From: Fluviicola taffensis DSM 16823
GTDB taxonomy: Bacteria > Bacteroidota > Bacteroidia > Flavobacteriales_D > Crocinitomicaceae
NCBI RefSeq assembly: GCF_000194605.1
Contig: NC_015321.1
Span: 1,488,001 to 1,552,000, forward strand
Direction of reading: 5' to 3'
Length of the DNA stretch: 64,000 nt
Numbering within the stretch: position 1 is the stretch's first letter; each line of letters begins with the position of its first letter. The position numbers were made by a program, and so were the translations under genes. This document shows, piece after piece, positions 9,808-18,738 of the stretch. Below the pieces are notes generated by a model. It was given only the letters and a program-made list of their open reading frames with translations. It ran no database searches and was not told the DNA's origin.

Positions 9808-9868
9808 CTTTATAATATCATGAATTCGTTATATCACGAAATGATGATATCATGTTTTCATTACACTA

Positions 9869-9901
9869 AAAAGCCCCGAAAAATAGTATCGGGGCTTCTT
9901 T
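9869..9901. terminator. Terminator after cutC
   Basis: A perfect 9-bp stem AAGCCCCGA/TCGGGGCTT with a short loop is followed by CTTTTATAA. It probably ends the phosphatase-hexosaminidase-cutC transcript and may also stop the opposing protease transcript. Confidence 0.8.
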
Positions 9902-9966
9902 TATAATTTTAGAACCTAAGCCCTCAAGACTCGAGTCTAATCCTAATATCTTGATGTCTTAACATC

Positions 9967-12672
9967 CTAGTTCTTAATCAACTTGAATGACTGAACAGCA
10001 CCACCCACTTCTATATTCAAGAAGTAAACTCCTTGCGCTTCAGAAGAGATGTCGAAAGTAATTCCATCGGTTGTTTGTGGTTTTTCTTCTCGAATCAATC
10101 TTCCAGTTACATCACGAATCACAAAAGATTTCAAGTTTACTTCCTTGTTGAAAGAAACCGTGATTTTTCCAGTAGATGGATTAGGATAAACAGAAACATC
10201 GTCGAAATTCAAATCATCAATTCCAAGATTTGCAATGTTTACACAAGAACTGGTAACAGAACAAGATCCAACTGTCACAGTAACCGCATACAATCCATTT
10301 GCACTTGGAGTAAATGATTGAGAAGTTGCTCCTGAAATTGGGCTATTTCCTGTTGAACAATTCAACCATTGGTATTGCGCACCGCTTTGAGCGGAAGTGA
10401 TTGTAATTCCGTTTACAGAAGTTGCCGTATTTACTGGAGTTTGTGTAATTGTAATTGACTGACAAGCTCCACCCGAAACACAACCTCCTTGTCCACGAAC
10501 AAAATAAGTTCCTGGCGCAGATAAAACCATCGATGTTCCGTTTCCAACATTCGTTCCACCACAAGAGTTAGAAGTCCAGTTCCAAGCAGTTGCATCATTT
10601 AATGTACCAGCCGATACTGTAATTGTTGTACTTCCACCTGGGCAAATCACCGTATTTCCAGAAAGGGTTGGCAATGTAGGATTATTACAAGGAGGTCCTC
10701 CTACTGTAATTGTAAATCGATTATTAGACACATCGAAGAACGTTCCGTTTTGAGAAATAACCATGATGATTGCATTCGTTGTTGCAGTATTTGGTACCGT
10801 AACAATCTGAGAACCATCATTCGGGACATCATTTGCTAAAACAGTAAAAGTTACCCCCGCATCTAAAGAAATCATTACATCCACATTTGCACAAGATACA
10901 GGTGCAACATCCGTATTTGCTACAGACCAAGTTACTGTTTGTGTTGTATTTCCTGCCCATATAATTCCTGTTGCCGTAGGATAAGTGACAACAAACGGTC
11001 CTGCAGAAGCCGTTGTTGTAATTACAAGATCTTCATTGTCATTACATCCTCCACCCGCTTCATTATCACGAACAGTACAGCGGAAATTCATTGTTCGGCT
11101 AACAGTTGGAAGAACTTCCCAAGTGAATGGGCCATTTGTCAACAAACTTGCAATAGAAGGAAAGTAACGTGTACCACTGGTAGAAGGGGGTCTTGAACGG
11201 AAATTGGGTCCGTTAGTTGAAGTTCCTACAGGTGGTTGCGTCGAATTTTGATTATTCATCTGCTCCCAACAATACGATAAAACATCGCCATCTGGATCTG
11301 TCGCAGTTGCTGTTAAAGCAAAAGGAGTTCCTGCAGGAATAGTTACATTTCCTACTGTACCTGTAATAGTTGGTGAAGATTGATTTGGAATTGCCGTTGA
11401 AACAGCACACCCATTTCCACCTGCACCTAGGAAAATGTGCATTTCATTCATATTTACGCCATGAAAATGATCATCCGAATTTGGCTGTACGTTATGAGGT
11501 GAACAAATTCCTGCATACGCCATGATTGAACTTCCAGAGCCTGGTTCCATTGCAGTTGCATTATTACCATTGCCACTACAAGAGCCTTGATTACTTCTGA
11601 AGCTGTGGTTCCCCGAAAATTGGTGACCCATCTCATGAGCAACATAATCAATATCGAAAGGATCACCTACTGGTGCACCTGATCCAGTCACTCCCTGAGC
11701 TTTCAATGAAGAACTACAAACAGATCCCAACATCGCAACACCTCCAGAATTTGTTCCGAAAACGTGGCCGATGTCGTAATTTCCACCTCCAATAACAGAT
11801 GTTACATTCGATTGATTCTGACCAAGCATTGTTCCAGCATTTCCGTTGGAATAAGGATCGGATCCACCTGCCGTATATATCAGCAAGTTGTTGTTTGGAA
11901 TGATGGTCATTGTTACTGCTAAATCACGCATGTAAACACCATTTACACGATTCATTGTTGTAACCTGAGCTGCTTGAGCTAAAGCAACTGTTCCACCTTG
12001 GAAAACAGTGTATTCTCCAGTTGCTGCTAAAGCTAAGCGATAGGTACGTTTGGTACAATTTCCAAAACTTTTAACAATATTATCATTCGCTCCTTCGATT
12101 TCAGCACCAATTCCTTCTTCCAAATGACAAGCAAATACTTTGTCTGCAGTAAAATCTGCTTTTGAGTAAACGACATAGTTTTCGATATCACCACCTCTGA
12201 ATGAGTATGGATCGATAAACAATGTTGGTTTTCCAGGAACCAATGTCATTGCATGAAAACCTTGAGGAGTTAAATCAAATTTCACAACCTCACCAGAATT
12301 ATCCATGGCGATTCCATCATAAGATCTAATTTCTGGGAACTGAGCTACTAAACCCAAAGACATGGTTTCATTTTCATGAACCTGATAGTGCCCGAAAGTT
12401 CCATCTGGTCTTGGAAGTTGTATAAAAACAGGAATGTAACTTGGGTCATCTATGCGTTTAACAAGCGCTAAAACCTGACGCATTTTTTCCACATCCAAAT
12501 CAAAGGTTACATATTTTGTGGGTTTAATGTAGCGAATTCCACTTTCTGGAATTTCATTTTCTGCTATCTTTTTCCAAGTATCTTTTTGCAGGGTTGTAGT
12601 TTGAGAAAAACTAACAGAGCATACAGATACACTTAGGAAAAATACGCTGGAGAGAAGTATTTTTCTTTTCAT
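9967..12672 (-). CDS. Secreted M12B-like (reprolysin-type) metalloprotease with T9SS sorting domain
   Basis: A 901-residue secreted protease. It has a signal peptide (about 1-24), a propeptide-like region, and a metzincin catalytic domain with HEMGHQFSGNH (about 345-355), whose three His bind zinc and whose Glu is the catalytic base. Position 8 of the HExxHxxGxxH motif is Ser with Gly at 9, a small change from the family form. Ig-like/PKD-like beta domains follow. The last 75 residues (VYPNPSTGKITVSFN ... GVYFLNIEV ... FKLIKN) are a type A C-terminal domain for type IX secretion. It should be released or anchored at the cell surface and digest protein. Confidence 0.92.
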   Translation of the reverse strand: MKRKILLSSVFFLSVSVCSVSFSQTTTLQKDTWKKIAENEIPESGIRYIKPTKYVTFDLDVEKMRQVLALVKRIDDPSYIPVFIQLPRPDGTFGHYQVHENETMSLGLVAQFPEIRSYDGIAMDNSGEVVKFDLTPQGFHAMTLVPGKPTLFIDPYSFRGGDIENYVVYSKADFTADKVFACHLEEGIGAEIEGANDNIVKSFGNCTKRTYRLALAATGEYTVFQGGTVALAQAAQVTTMNRVNGVYMRDLAVTMTIIPNNNLLIYTAGGSDPYSNGNAGTMLGQNQSNVTSVIGGGNYDIGHVFGTNSGGVAMLGSVCSSSLKAQGVTGSGAPVGDPFDIDYVAHEMGHQFSGNHSFRSNQGSCSGNGNNATAMEPGSGSSIMAYAGICSPHNVQPNSDDHFHGVNMNEMHIFLGAGGNGCAVSTAIPNQSSPTITGTVGNVTIPAGTPFALTATATDPDGDVLSYCWEQMNNQNSTQPPVGTSTNGPNFRSRPPSTSGTRYFPSIASLLTNGPFTWEVLPTVSRTMNFRCTVRDNEAGGGCNDNEDLVITTTASAGPFVVTYPTATGIIWAGNTTQTVTWSVANTDVAPVSCANVDVMISLDAGVTFTVLANDVPNDGSQIVTVPNTATTNAIIMVISQNGTFFDVSNNRFTITVGGPPCNNPTLPTLSGNTVICPGGSTTITVSAGTLNDATAWNWTSNSCGGTNVGNGTSMVLSAPGTYFVRGQGGCVSGGACQSITITQTPVNTATSVNGITITSAQSGAQYQWLNCSTGNSPISGATSQSFTPSANGLYAVTVTVGSCSVTSSCVNIANLGIDDLNFDDVSVYPNPSTGKITVSFNKEVNLKSFVIRDVTGRLIREEKPQTTDGITFDISSEAQGVYFLNIEVGGAVQSFKLIKN

Positions 12673-12748
12673 AAGAGTGTAATTTGAGCTCTGAATTTAG
12701 CATTTAAATTATTACCTAGGTTATCTTTTATGTGTTAAGATTGAATTC

Positions 12749-15046
12749 TTAAAATGTTTTTGAAGGCTTATCAGTCATCTCAAAGACCAGTTTTGCGCCG
12801 TTTTTAATACTCTGATAACTCAATATAAAGTCCTTCATTTTAACATTATTGAGATAAACTGCTTTTACATAAATATTCTTTTCACTTTGATTCTTGGTTG
12901 AAATCTCAATGATTTTTCCATTCTCCAGGTTAATTTTTGCGGATTGAACTAATGGACTTCCCAAAACATAGTCATCAGAGCCTGGACAAACTGGATAAAA
13001 CCCGAGGGAACTGAAAATATACCAAGCACTCATTTGTCCGCAATCATCGTTTCCACTTAGTCCATCAATTTTTGGAAGATACTTTGTTTTCAATACTTGA
13101 CGAATGTACTTCTGAGTTAAATCTGATCGGCCAACCCAATCAAACAAATAAATCACATGATGCGAAGGCTCATTCCCATGTACGTAAGAACCCATAATTC
13201 CTTCTCGGGTAATGTCTTCTGTGTGTTCAAAATATTTATCCGCCAACTGCATGGTAAACAAAGAATCCAAATGAGACGCAAACCGTTTTTTCCCACCCAT
13301 CAATTCAATCATCGAATCTACCTGATGAGGGACATACAAACTATAATTCCAGGCATTCCCTTCAATGTAACCAGCTTGGTGTGTTTCCAAAGGGTCAAAC
13401 TTTTCAATAAATTTTCCAGAGCTCATTCGTGCACGCATAAATCCCGAACTCGAATCAAACACGTGTTTATAATTTTCACTTCGCTTAGAAAATTCTTCGT
13501 AAATATCCATTCGCTTCAAACCAAGAGCCATCTGAGCAATACACCAATCATCGTACCCATATTCCAACGTTTTAGAGACCGAACTCCCATTTTTATCTTC
13601 AGCAACATACCCCAAGTCAATGTACGAACCAATTCCCTCAAAATAGCGGGTTCGTGCTGTCTGGATACAAGCATCCAAAGCTTGATTGTAATCAATTCCT
13701 TGCAATTCTTTATTGTATGCATCCGAAATAACAGAAACGGCATGATATCCAATCATACACCAATTTTCATTCCCATGATGTGACCAAATCGGCAACATTT
13801 TTTCAGCACTTTGCTTTTGATGAGCAATCATTGAATTGACCATATCCGCATTTCGCTTTCGCTGAACCAAATTAAACAGTGGATGCAAAGCCCGATAGGT
13901 ATCCCAGAGTGAAAACGTTGTATAATTAACCAGTGATCTATCTTTATTGTACCAATTGGAAAAATCCAAGCCACGATATTGACCGTCGTGATCTTGGTAA
14001 ACTGTTGGACTTAGGCACGTGTGATAAACTGCCGTATAAAAATTGGTTAAATCTCCTTCGTTGAGCATTTGCACATCAAACTTATTCAATTCTTTTTCCC
14101 ACAAAGATTCCCCTGCTTTCCTGTACTGATCAAAATTCCAATCAGGGGTCTCGTATTTCATGTTTTCCACAGCTCCTTCCATACTTACACTTGATAAAGA
14201 AACCTTGAGAAGTAATTCTTTCGAAGAATCTAAATCAAAATCAAAGAAAGCGCGTAATTGATTCGCTGACATTTCTGGAAAGTTGTCTTTCAAATTGAAT
14301 TTTCGCCAAAAACCCTGATAGACTTTTTTGGATTGAAAATCATCGTATCCATACGATTTGATCGGTCTAGAAAATTCGATTGCAAAATAGACCGTTCGAT
14401 TCTTTGCCCAACCAGAAGTTTGTCTGAAACCAATGATGTGATATTCATCTACAACACGAACGTAAGTATTTACGTTCTTCCCCTCGTAATTATAAATCCC
14501 AGAAATGAGATCCAAAATAATGTGGGAAGAATCTTGTTTTGAAAATGTGTATTTGTGGATTCCAACTCGAGTTGTAGTCGTTAATTCCGCTTTTATTTTG
14601 TGATCATCCAATAAGACCGAATAATAATTGGGTTTCGCAATTTCATTTTGATGACTATAGGCAGAACGGAAACCACTTTTCGGATTGAAAGCAACTCCTG
14701 GATTCAACTGTAACTTTCCAGAAGTTGGCGCAATGAGAATATCTCCCAAATCAGAATGTCCTGTTCCACTAAAATGTGTATGACTAAATCCTACAATTGT
14801 CGGGTCTTCGTATTGATAACCCGCACAATATTTATAAATCTCTGGATTGTATTTTCCGCCAATTGCATAGGAAAGAGTATCTGTATCAGGACTCAATTGA
14901 ACCATTCCGAATGGCACCGTTGCACCAGGAAAAGTATGCCCCATCTTAGAAGTTCCAATGAGTGGATTGACATATTTCAATTTGCTTTGGGCTGAAACAG
15001 AAACCACAAAAAGGGTAATTCCAACAATTAGAAGAGAGAAACGCAT
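12749..15046 (-). CDS. GH92 family alpha-mannosidase (exported)
   Basis: A 765-residue exported enzyme with a signal peptide ending SVSAQ. It starts with the GH92 hallmark YVNPLIGTSKMGHTFPGATVPFGMVQLSPDT. The catalytic barrel follows, with YGYDDWCIAQMALGL near residue 500 and GNDDCGQMSAWYIFSSLGFYPVCPG near 680, where the conserved acidic residues bind calcium and activate water. GH92 enzymes are calcium-dependent exo-alpha-mannosidases that trim N-glycans. The length is normal for the family. It lies close to the GH20 hexosaminidase and two exported peptidases. Linkage specificity cannot be read from the sequence. Confidence 0.93.
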   Translation of the reverse strand: MRFSLLIVGITLFVVSVSAQSKLKYVNPLIGTSKMGHTFPGATVPFGMVQLSPDTDTLSYAIGGKYNPEIYKYCAGYQYEDPTIVGFSHTHFSGTGHSDLGDILIAPTSGKLQLNPGVAFNPKSGFRSAYSHQNEIAKPNYYSVLLDDHKIKAELTTTTRVGIHKYTFSKQDSSHIILDLISGIYNYEGKNVNTYVRVVDEYHIIGFRQTSGWAKNRTVYFAIEFSRPIKSYGYDDFQSKKVYQGFWRKFNLKDNFPEMSANQLRAFFDFDLDSSKELLLKVSLSSVSMEGAVENMKYETPDWNFDQYRKAGESLWEKELNKFDVQMLNEGDLTNFYTAVYHTCLSPTVYQDHDGQYRGLDFSNWYNKDRSLVNYTTFSLWDTYRALHPLFNLVQRKRNADMVNSMIAHQKQSAEKMLPIWSHHGNENWCMIGYHAVSVISDAYNKELQGIDYNQALDACIQTARTRYFEGIGSYIDLGYVAEDKNGSSVSKTLEYGYDDWCIAQMALGLKRMDIYEEFSKRSENYKHVFDSSSGFMRARMSSGKFIEKFDPLETHQAGYIEGNAWNYSLYVPHQVDSMIELMGGKKRFASHLDSLFTMQLADKYFEHTEDITREGIMGSYVHGNEPSHHVIYLFDWVGRSDLTQKYIRQVLKTKYLPKIDGLSGNDDCGQMSAWYIFSSLGFYPVCPGSDDYVLGSPLVQSAKINLENGKIIEISTKNQSEKNIYVKAVYLNNVKMKDFILSYQSIKNGAKLVFEMTDKPSKTF

Positions 15047-15079
15047 GGACTTCGATTTTCACGAATATACCCAATTGTT

Positions 15080-15178
15080 CCCACAGAGGAGCGCAGAAGT
15101 ACGCAGATTTTTACCACTCAGAGTACAAAGCTCACAAGGAATATTAAAACAACAAGTCCTTTGCTTACGCAAAGGGAC
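15080..15178. repeat. Degenerate intergenic repeat with hairpin
   Basis: The spacer between the GH92 and AMP nucleosidase genes holds the pattern CACAGAGGAGCGCAGAAGTACGCAG, reminiscent of degenerate CACAGAG/GCAGA repeats found in many bacterial intergenic spaces, and a hairpin at 15156-15178 (GTCCTTTGC ttac GCAAAGGGAC). No gene is visible here. Confidence 0.4.
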
Positions 15179-15244
15179 GCTAACATGTTTGAACAGCAAT
15201 TTTCAATACAGTGGAAAAATAACCTAGTGGTCTTCGTGATTAAT

Positions 15245-16015
15245 CTAGAAACGCAAATGTTTCACAGTATGTCCGTCATAGATGAGTTGTTTCAAAGAGT
15301 CAATTCCAATCATCAAATGTTTATCTACAAATCCGGCAGTAACTTTTGAATCACTTTCGCTTGTTTTCACTCCTTCAGGCGTCATCGGCTGATCACTTAC
15401 TAACAGCAAAGCTCCAGTAGGAATTTTGTTTGCAAAACCAACCATAAATATTGTAGCCGTTTCCATATCGATTGCCATTGCACGAATGCTGCTCAAATAT
15501 TCTTTAAACTTCTCATCGTGTTCCCAAACTCTGCGGTTAGTTGTATAACATGTTCCTGTCCAATAATCAAATCCAGCATCACGAATCGTTGTAGAAATTG
15601 CTTTTTGAAGTGCGAAGGCCGGCAATGCGGGAACTTCCGAAGGAAAATAATCGTTGCTTGTACCTTCACCGCGAATTGCAGCGATTGGCAAAATCAAATC
15701 TCCTACTTCACTTTTACTTTTCAAACCGCCACATTTCCCCAGAAACAAAACTGCCTTTGGTTTAATAGAAGACAAGAGGTCCATGATGGTCGCGGCAGAA
15801 GCACTTCCCATTCCGAAATTGATAATGGTAATTCCGTTCGCTGTAGCACATTGCATCGGTTTATTTTTACCAATGACTTCCACTTCATACATATCTGCAA
15901 ACTTTTCAACGTAATTGAGAAAGTTGCAAATAAGAATGTATTCTCCGAAATTCTTCAATTCTTCACCTGTGTAACGCGGCAACCAATTTTCAACTATTTC
16001 TGATTTTGTCTTCAT
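15245..16015 (-). CDS. amn: AMP nucleosidase (phosphorylase superfamily)
   Basis: A 256-residue cytoplasmic enzyme of the nucleoside phosphorylase/nucleosidase fold. It probably splits AMP into adenine and ribose 5-phosphate. Visible signatures are INFGMGSASAATIMDLL, LFLGKCGGLK, the purine/ribose-binding AIDMETATIF and LLVSDQPMTPEGVKT. It matches the short Bacteroidetes form rather than the 480-residue E. coli enzyme, which has an extra N-terminal domain. The ATG at 16015 is chosen because the family N-terminus (MKTKSEIVENWLPRYTG) begins there; the 40 upstream codons do not look like protein. Confidence 0.87.
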   Translation of the reverse strand: MKTKSEIVENWLPRYTGEELKNFGEYILICNFLNYVEKFADMYEVEVIGKNKPMQCATANGITIINFGMGSASAATIMDLLSSIKPKAVLFLGKCGGLKSKSEVGDLILPIAAIRGEGTSNDYFPSEVPALPAFALQKAISTTIRDAGFDYWTGTCYTTNRRVWEHDEKFKEYLSSIRAMAIDMETATIFMVGFANKIPTGALLLVSDQPMTPEGVKTSESDSKVTAGFVDKHLMIGIDSLKQLIYDGHTVKHLRF

Positions 16016-16143
16016 ACTGTGATTTGAGAGTTTTGTGAAAATAGGGAGGATTTTTGAGAATCGAATGTTATTTTTTGGTGAAATTGAGGCTAAAACGATA
16101 TTGCTAAGGTCAATTTGGAGTTTCGCTTCGCTCACTAATTTTT

Positions 16144-16242
16144 AACCACATAGAAACATAGCACACATAGCTTTATTTGTGGTCTCCACAGATAATTACT
16201 TTTCTACTTTTAGTCTATATATTCTATGTGACCTATATGGTT
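16144..16242. repeat. Imperfect inverted repeat element
   Basis: The left arm AACCACATAGAAACATAG (16144-16161) pairs imperfectly with the right arm CTATGTGACCTATATGGTT (16224-16242). The arms bracket about 60 bp without a gene. It lies between the ends of the AMP nucleosidase and ATPase genes and looks like a dispersed intergenic palindrome rather than a terminator, as no T-run follows. Confidence 0.5.
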
Positions 16243-16244
16243 CA

Positions 16245-17372
16245 TTATTTTCGAAGGAACGTCCAAAAGGTTTTTTTACTGATTCCAGTCACTTTTACTT
16301 GCGGATACAATTCACCAAACGAAGTTGGAATTTTGATTTTCTTTGAATCATCCCAACTCATTTTTACTCCAAAAGCTTCTCCATTATTCAATTCCAAATA
16401 ATCTACTTCTTGTTTTGTATGTGTTAACCAAAAGAATACTTCAGGTGTTTTACCTGCATATTGATTGGCTTTATAACGTTCGCTAATCACAAAATTTCGC
16501 CACAATTCTTCCACATCGTTCCTAAATTCCAACGGTTGAAAAGCACGAATCAGGGCATTACGAATTCCATTGTCTAAGAAATAAACAACATGACTTTTTT
16601 TCAATTCGTAACGATGTCCGTTGTTGTAAGACGAAATCAGAACCAACAAATTTGCCTTTGCGAACAACTTCACATAACGCTCCACAGTTTCATTGTCCAA
16701 ACCGCACTTTCTACCCAAATCATTGAAACTGATAACTTTCCCTATGTTAAAGGCCAAGTGTCTCAACAATTTAATCAGATTTTCCTTTTTATTGATTCTT
16801 TCCGAGGCTCCTAACTGAGTGAAAATACTCGATTCAATAATTTCTGAAACGATTCGCTCTGATTCATCTTGATTCATAATAACTTCTGGATAATAGCCAT
16901 AAATCAATCGCTGTTCTAATTCTTTATCCTCTTGAACTAAGCCGTAAAACTTAGCACTTTCTGAATAGGAAAGCGGAAAAAGATTGAGTTCCAAACCTTG
17001 TTCGCGCAATGCTTCCCACAAATCTTCGTGTAATTCTGGTTCGAATGAACAGATTAAAACTACATTCTCCAATACCTCGTTTTCAATCGCAAAATCAATG
17101 TAGTCTTGAAGGGATTCTAATAATTGTGCATCGCGAATAATAATCACTTTTTTTCCTTCACTGAACGTTTTCAAAGAATCCAACCCACCCTTGCGGAATA
17201 TTTGCAGTTCTTTTTTATTGGAGCAATCGATAAGACCAATACTGGAATTTTCCAAATTAAAGACACGAGAAACAAGGGTTAATCGACCAGTTCTTCGCGC
17301 ACCTTTTAGTACAACAATTTTACTTTCTTGGCATTTTTGGCGGAATATTGGCTCCAAAGTTCTTTCGATCAT
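16245..17372 (-). CDS. DUF4143-type AAA ATPase homologue with degenerate nucleotide motifs
   Basis: A 375-residue protein with the layout of the AAA_14/DUF4143 family: an N-terminal P-loop ATPase, then a winged-helix-like segment (VISFNDLGRKCGLDNETVERYVKLFAKANLLVLI) and a C-terminal restriction-fold-like domain. The usual Walker A GPRQVGKTTL is replaced by GARRTGRLTL (about 24-33), losing the catalytic Lys and the magnesium-binding Ser/Thr. The Walker B region reads VIIIRDAQLL instead of the usual D-E pair. It may therefore no longer hydrolyse ATP. No partner gene is adjacent. Function unknown. Confidence 0.75.
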   Translation of the reverse strand: MIERTLEPIFRQKCQESKIVVLKGARRTGRLTLVSRVFNLENSSIGLIDCSNKKELQIFRKGGLDSLKTFSEGKKVIIIRDAQLLESLQDYIDFAIENEVLENVVLICSFEPELHEDLWEALREQGLELNLFPLSYSESAKFYGLVQEDKELEQRLIYGYYPEVIMNQDESERIVSEIIESSIFTQLGASERINKKENLIKLLRHLAFNIGKVISFNDLGRKCGLDNETVERYVKLFAKANLLVLISSYNNGHRYELKKSHVVYFLDNGIRNALIRAFQPLEFRNDVEELWRNFVISERYKANQYAGKTPEVFFWLTHTKQEVDYLELNNGEAFGVKMSWDDSKKIKIPTSFGELYPQVKVTGISKKTFWTFLRK

Positions 17373-17458
17373 GATTCATCAATTAGTGAACCGAAATTAC
17401 CCTTATTCGATAAATTCATTTGAAGATTGCGAAAAATGAATAAACAACCAACTGTTGG

Positions 17459-18682
17459 TTACTCCTTTTCTGTCAGTATTTCAAACTTTTGAAAGAATGA
17501 AGTGGAGCGATTTGAATGCATGAATTTATTTCCTCCGTAACAGATTAACTCATAACAAACGTCACCAAATTGAATAAATCGTTTCCATTGATATCCTTTA
17601 ATTGGATCAAGAACTAGTCCTTCAATGGCTTTTGCACCATCATCTAAGGTAAAATCACGTGTTTTAGCCAATTCATTTTCAACAAAGTTGTAGCGATTAT
17701 CATCCAAATAATCTGCTGAGCAGTGAATGAGTAATTCAAACGTATTTCCTTGACCCAATTCCTGATAGAGATAATGCTTCTTGTTATCATCTGAAATCTC
17801 AATGGGCTTCCCACCAAAAGTCATTCGAAAGGAATTTTCTTCATCTGTAATGGAATAACTTTTCCAAGATTGAATTAATTTCTTACTCGCCAAAGTCGTA
17901 TTATCATACGTTGCTTTCACAGCTCGAACTTGAAATCCTTTTTGTCTTAATAGCTGTAAAACACCATCGCTTCCATACAAATGACCAGAACCAATTGCAC
18001 AGAAAACAGTTCTCTTACGAATCAAGGTATCTAATCCTTTTGCCATAATTTGATTTCTCTTCGTAATTAATTCATCGTATGCATCTGGAGTACTTTTAAA
18101 TTGCGATTTCAACATGTTTGTCAGAGAGGCAATATCACCATTAATGTACGTTTGAATAAAAGCTTCTTTGGTAAAAAACAACCCGTTGATAGCCGTTCTG
18201 GTATTAAATAATTCCGGATTTTCGGCTAATTTTAATTGATCTTCGACTGTTTCTAGCTGATAAAACCCTTTTCCTCCGCAATAACCTGCTTGTTGAAAAT
18301 AAGCATCTAAAAATTGTGGGCGGCCATCCTCCGAACCGTAAACTGTTTGAGTCGCTTTTTTAGAGCTTGCGAAGGAGCGTTTTTTATCAAATAACTCGAA
18401 ATTAAAGAGATTCAAACGAACATCGTATTCATCGTAGATTTGAGTTACGTCCGTTTCTAAAACGACCGCATCAACACTTGCAAAAGCAGAGTAAAGTGAA
18501 TCTGGAAAATTAAACAACCGTGGATCATTTGAGTGCATACTTCCAAATACATAGCTGATTTTCTTGGAACGTGGAGCTTTAATTTCCCACAATAATTGGT
18601 ACTCTTTTCCAGTTTCCTGAGCAAAAAGCGTAGAGCAATTCAAAAGCAACAGAAGAAAACCAATTTTGTACATATCTACCAA
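17459..18682 (-). CDS. TraB/GumN family protein, exported
   Basis: A 407-residue protein with an N-terminal signal peptide (ending CSTLFAQ) and the TraB/GumN fold. It shows the first signature YVFGSMHSNDPRL and VVLETDV and the late signature CAIGSGHLYGSDGVLQLLRQKGFQVRAV, which carry the conserved GxxH pairs thought to bind metal. Members resemble Tiki-type metalloproteases, but bacterial activity is mostly untested. About 120 extra residues after the domain have no clear relatives. A start three codons later (MYKIG) is equally plausible. Probably periplasmic or outer-membrane associated. Confidence 0.8.
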   Translation of the reverse strand: MVDMYKIGFLLLLLNCSTLFAQETGKEYQLLWEIKAPRSKKISYVFGSMHSNDPRLFNFPDSLYSAFASVDAVVLETDVTQIYDEYDVRLNLFNFELFDKKRSFASSKKATQTVYGSEDGRPQFLDAYFQQAGYCGGKGFYQLETVEDQLKLAENPELFNTRTAINGLFFTKEAFIQTYINGDIASLTNMLKSQFKSTPDAYDELITKRNQIMAKGLDTLIRKRTVFCAIGSGHLYGSDGVLQLLRQKGFQVRAVKATYDNTTLASKKLIQSWKSYSITDEENSFRMTFGGKPIEISDDNKKHYLYQELGQGNTFELLIHCSADYLDDNRYNFVENELAKTRDFTLDDGAKAIEGLVLDPIKGYQWKRFIQFGDVCYELICYGGNKFMHSNRSTSFFQKFEILTEKE

Positions 18683-18738
18683 GACGCTAAAAACAGTGAA
18701 TTGTTTTATTTCAGTAAGTTAAACAAATCTAAAAGTAA

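Noticed and set aside
13157-13783. Long open frame (208 codons) on the plus strand inside the GH92 gene
   Set aside because: It is antisense to a strong family gene, has no known domain, and its composition is that of a shadow of the opposite strand.
15518-16003. Open frame of 161 codons antisense to the AMP nucleosidase gene
   Set aside because: Rich in Cys, Asn and Ser runs typical of a reverse shadow; the opposite strand encodes a clear enzyme.
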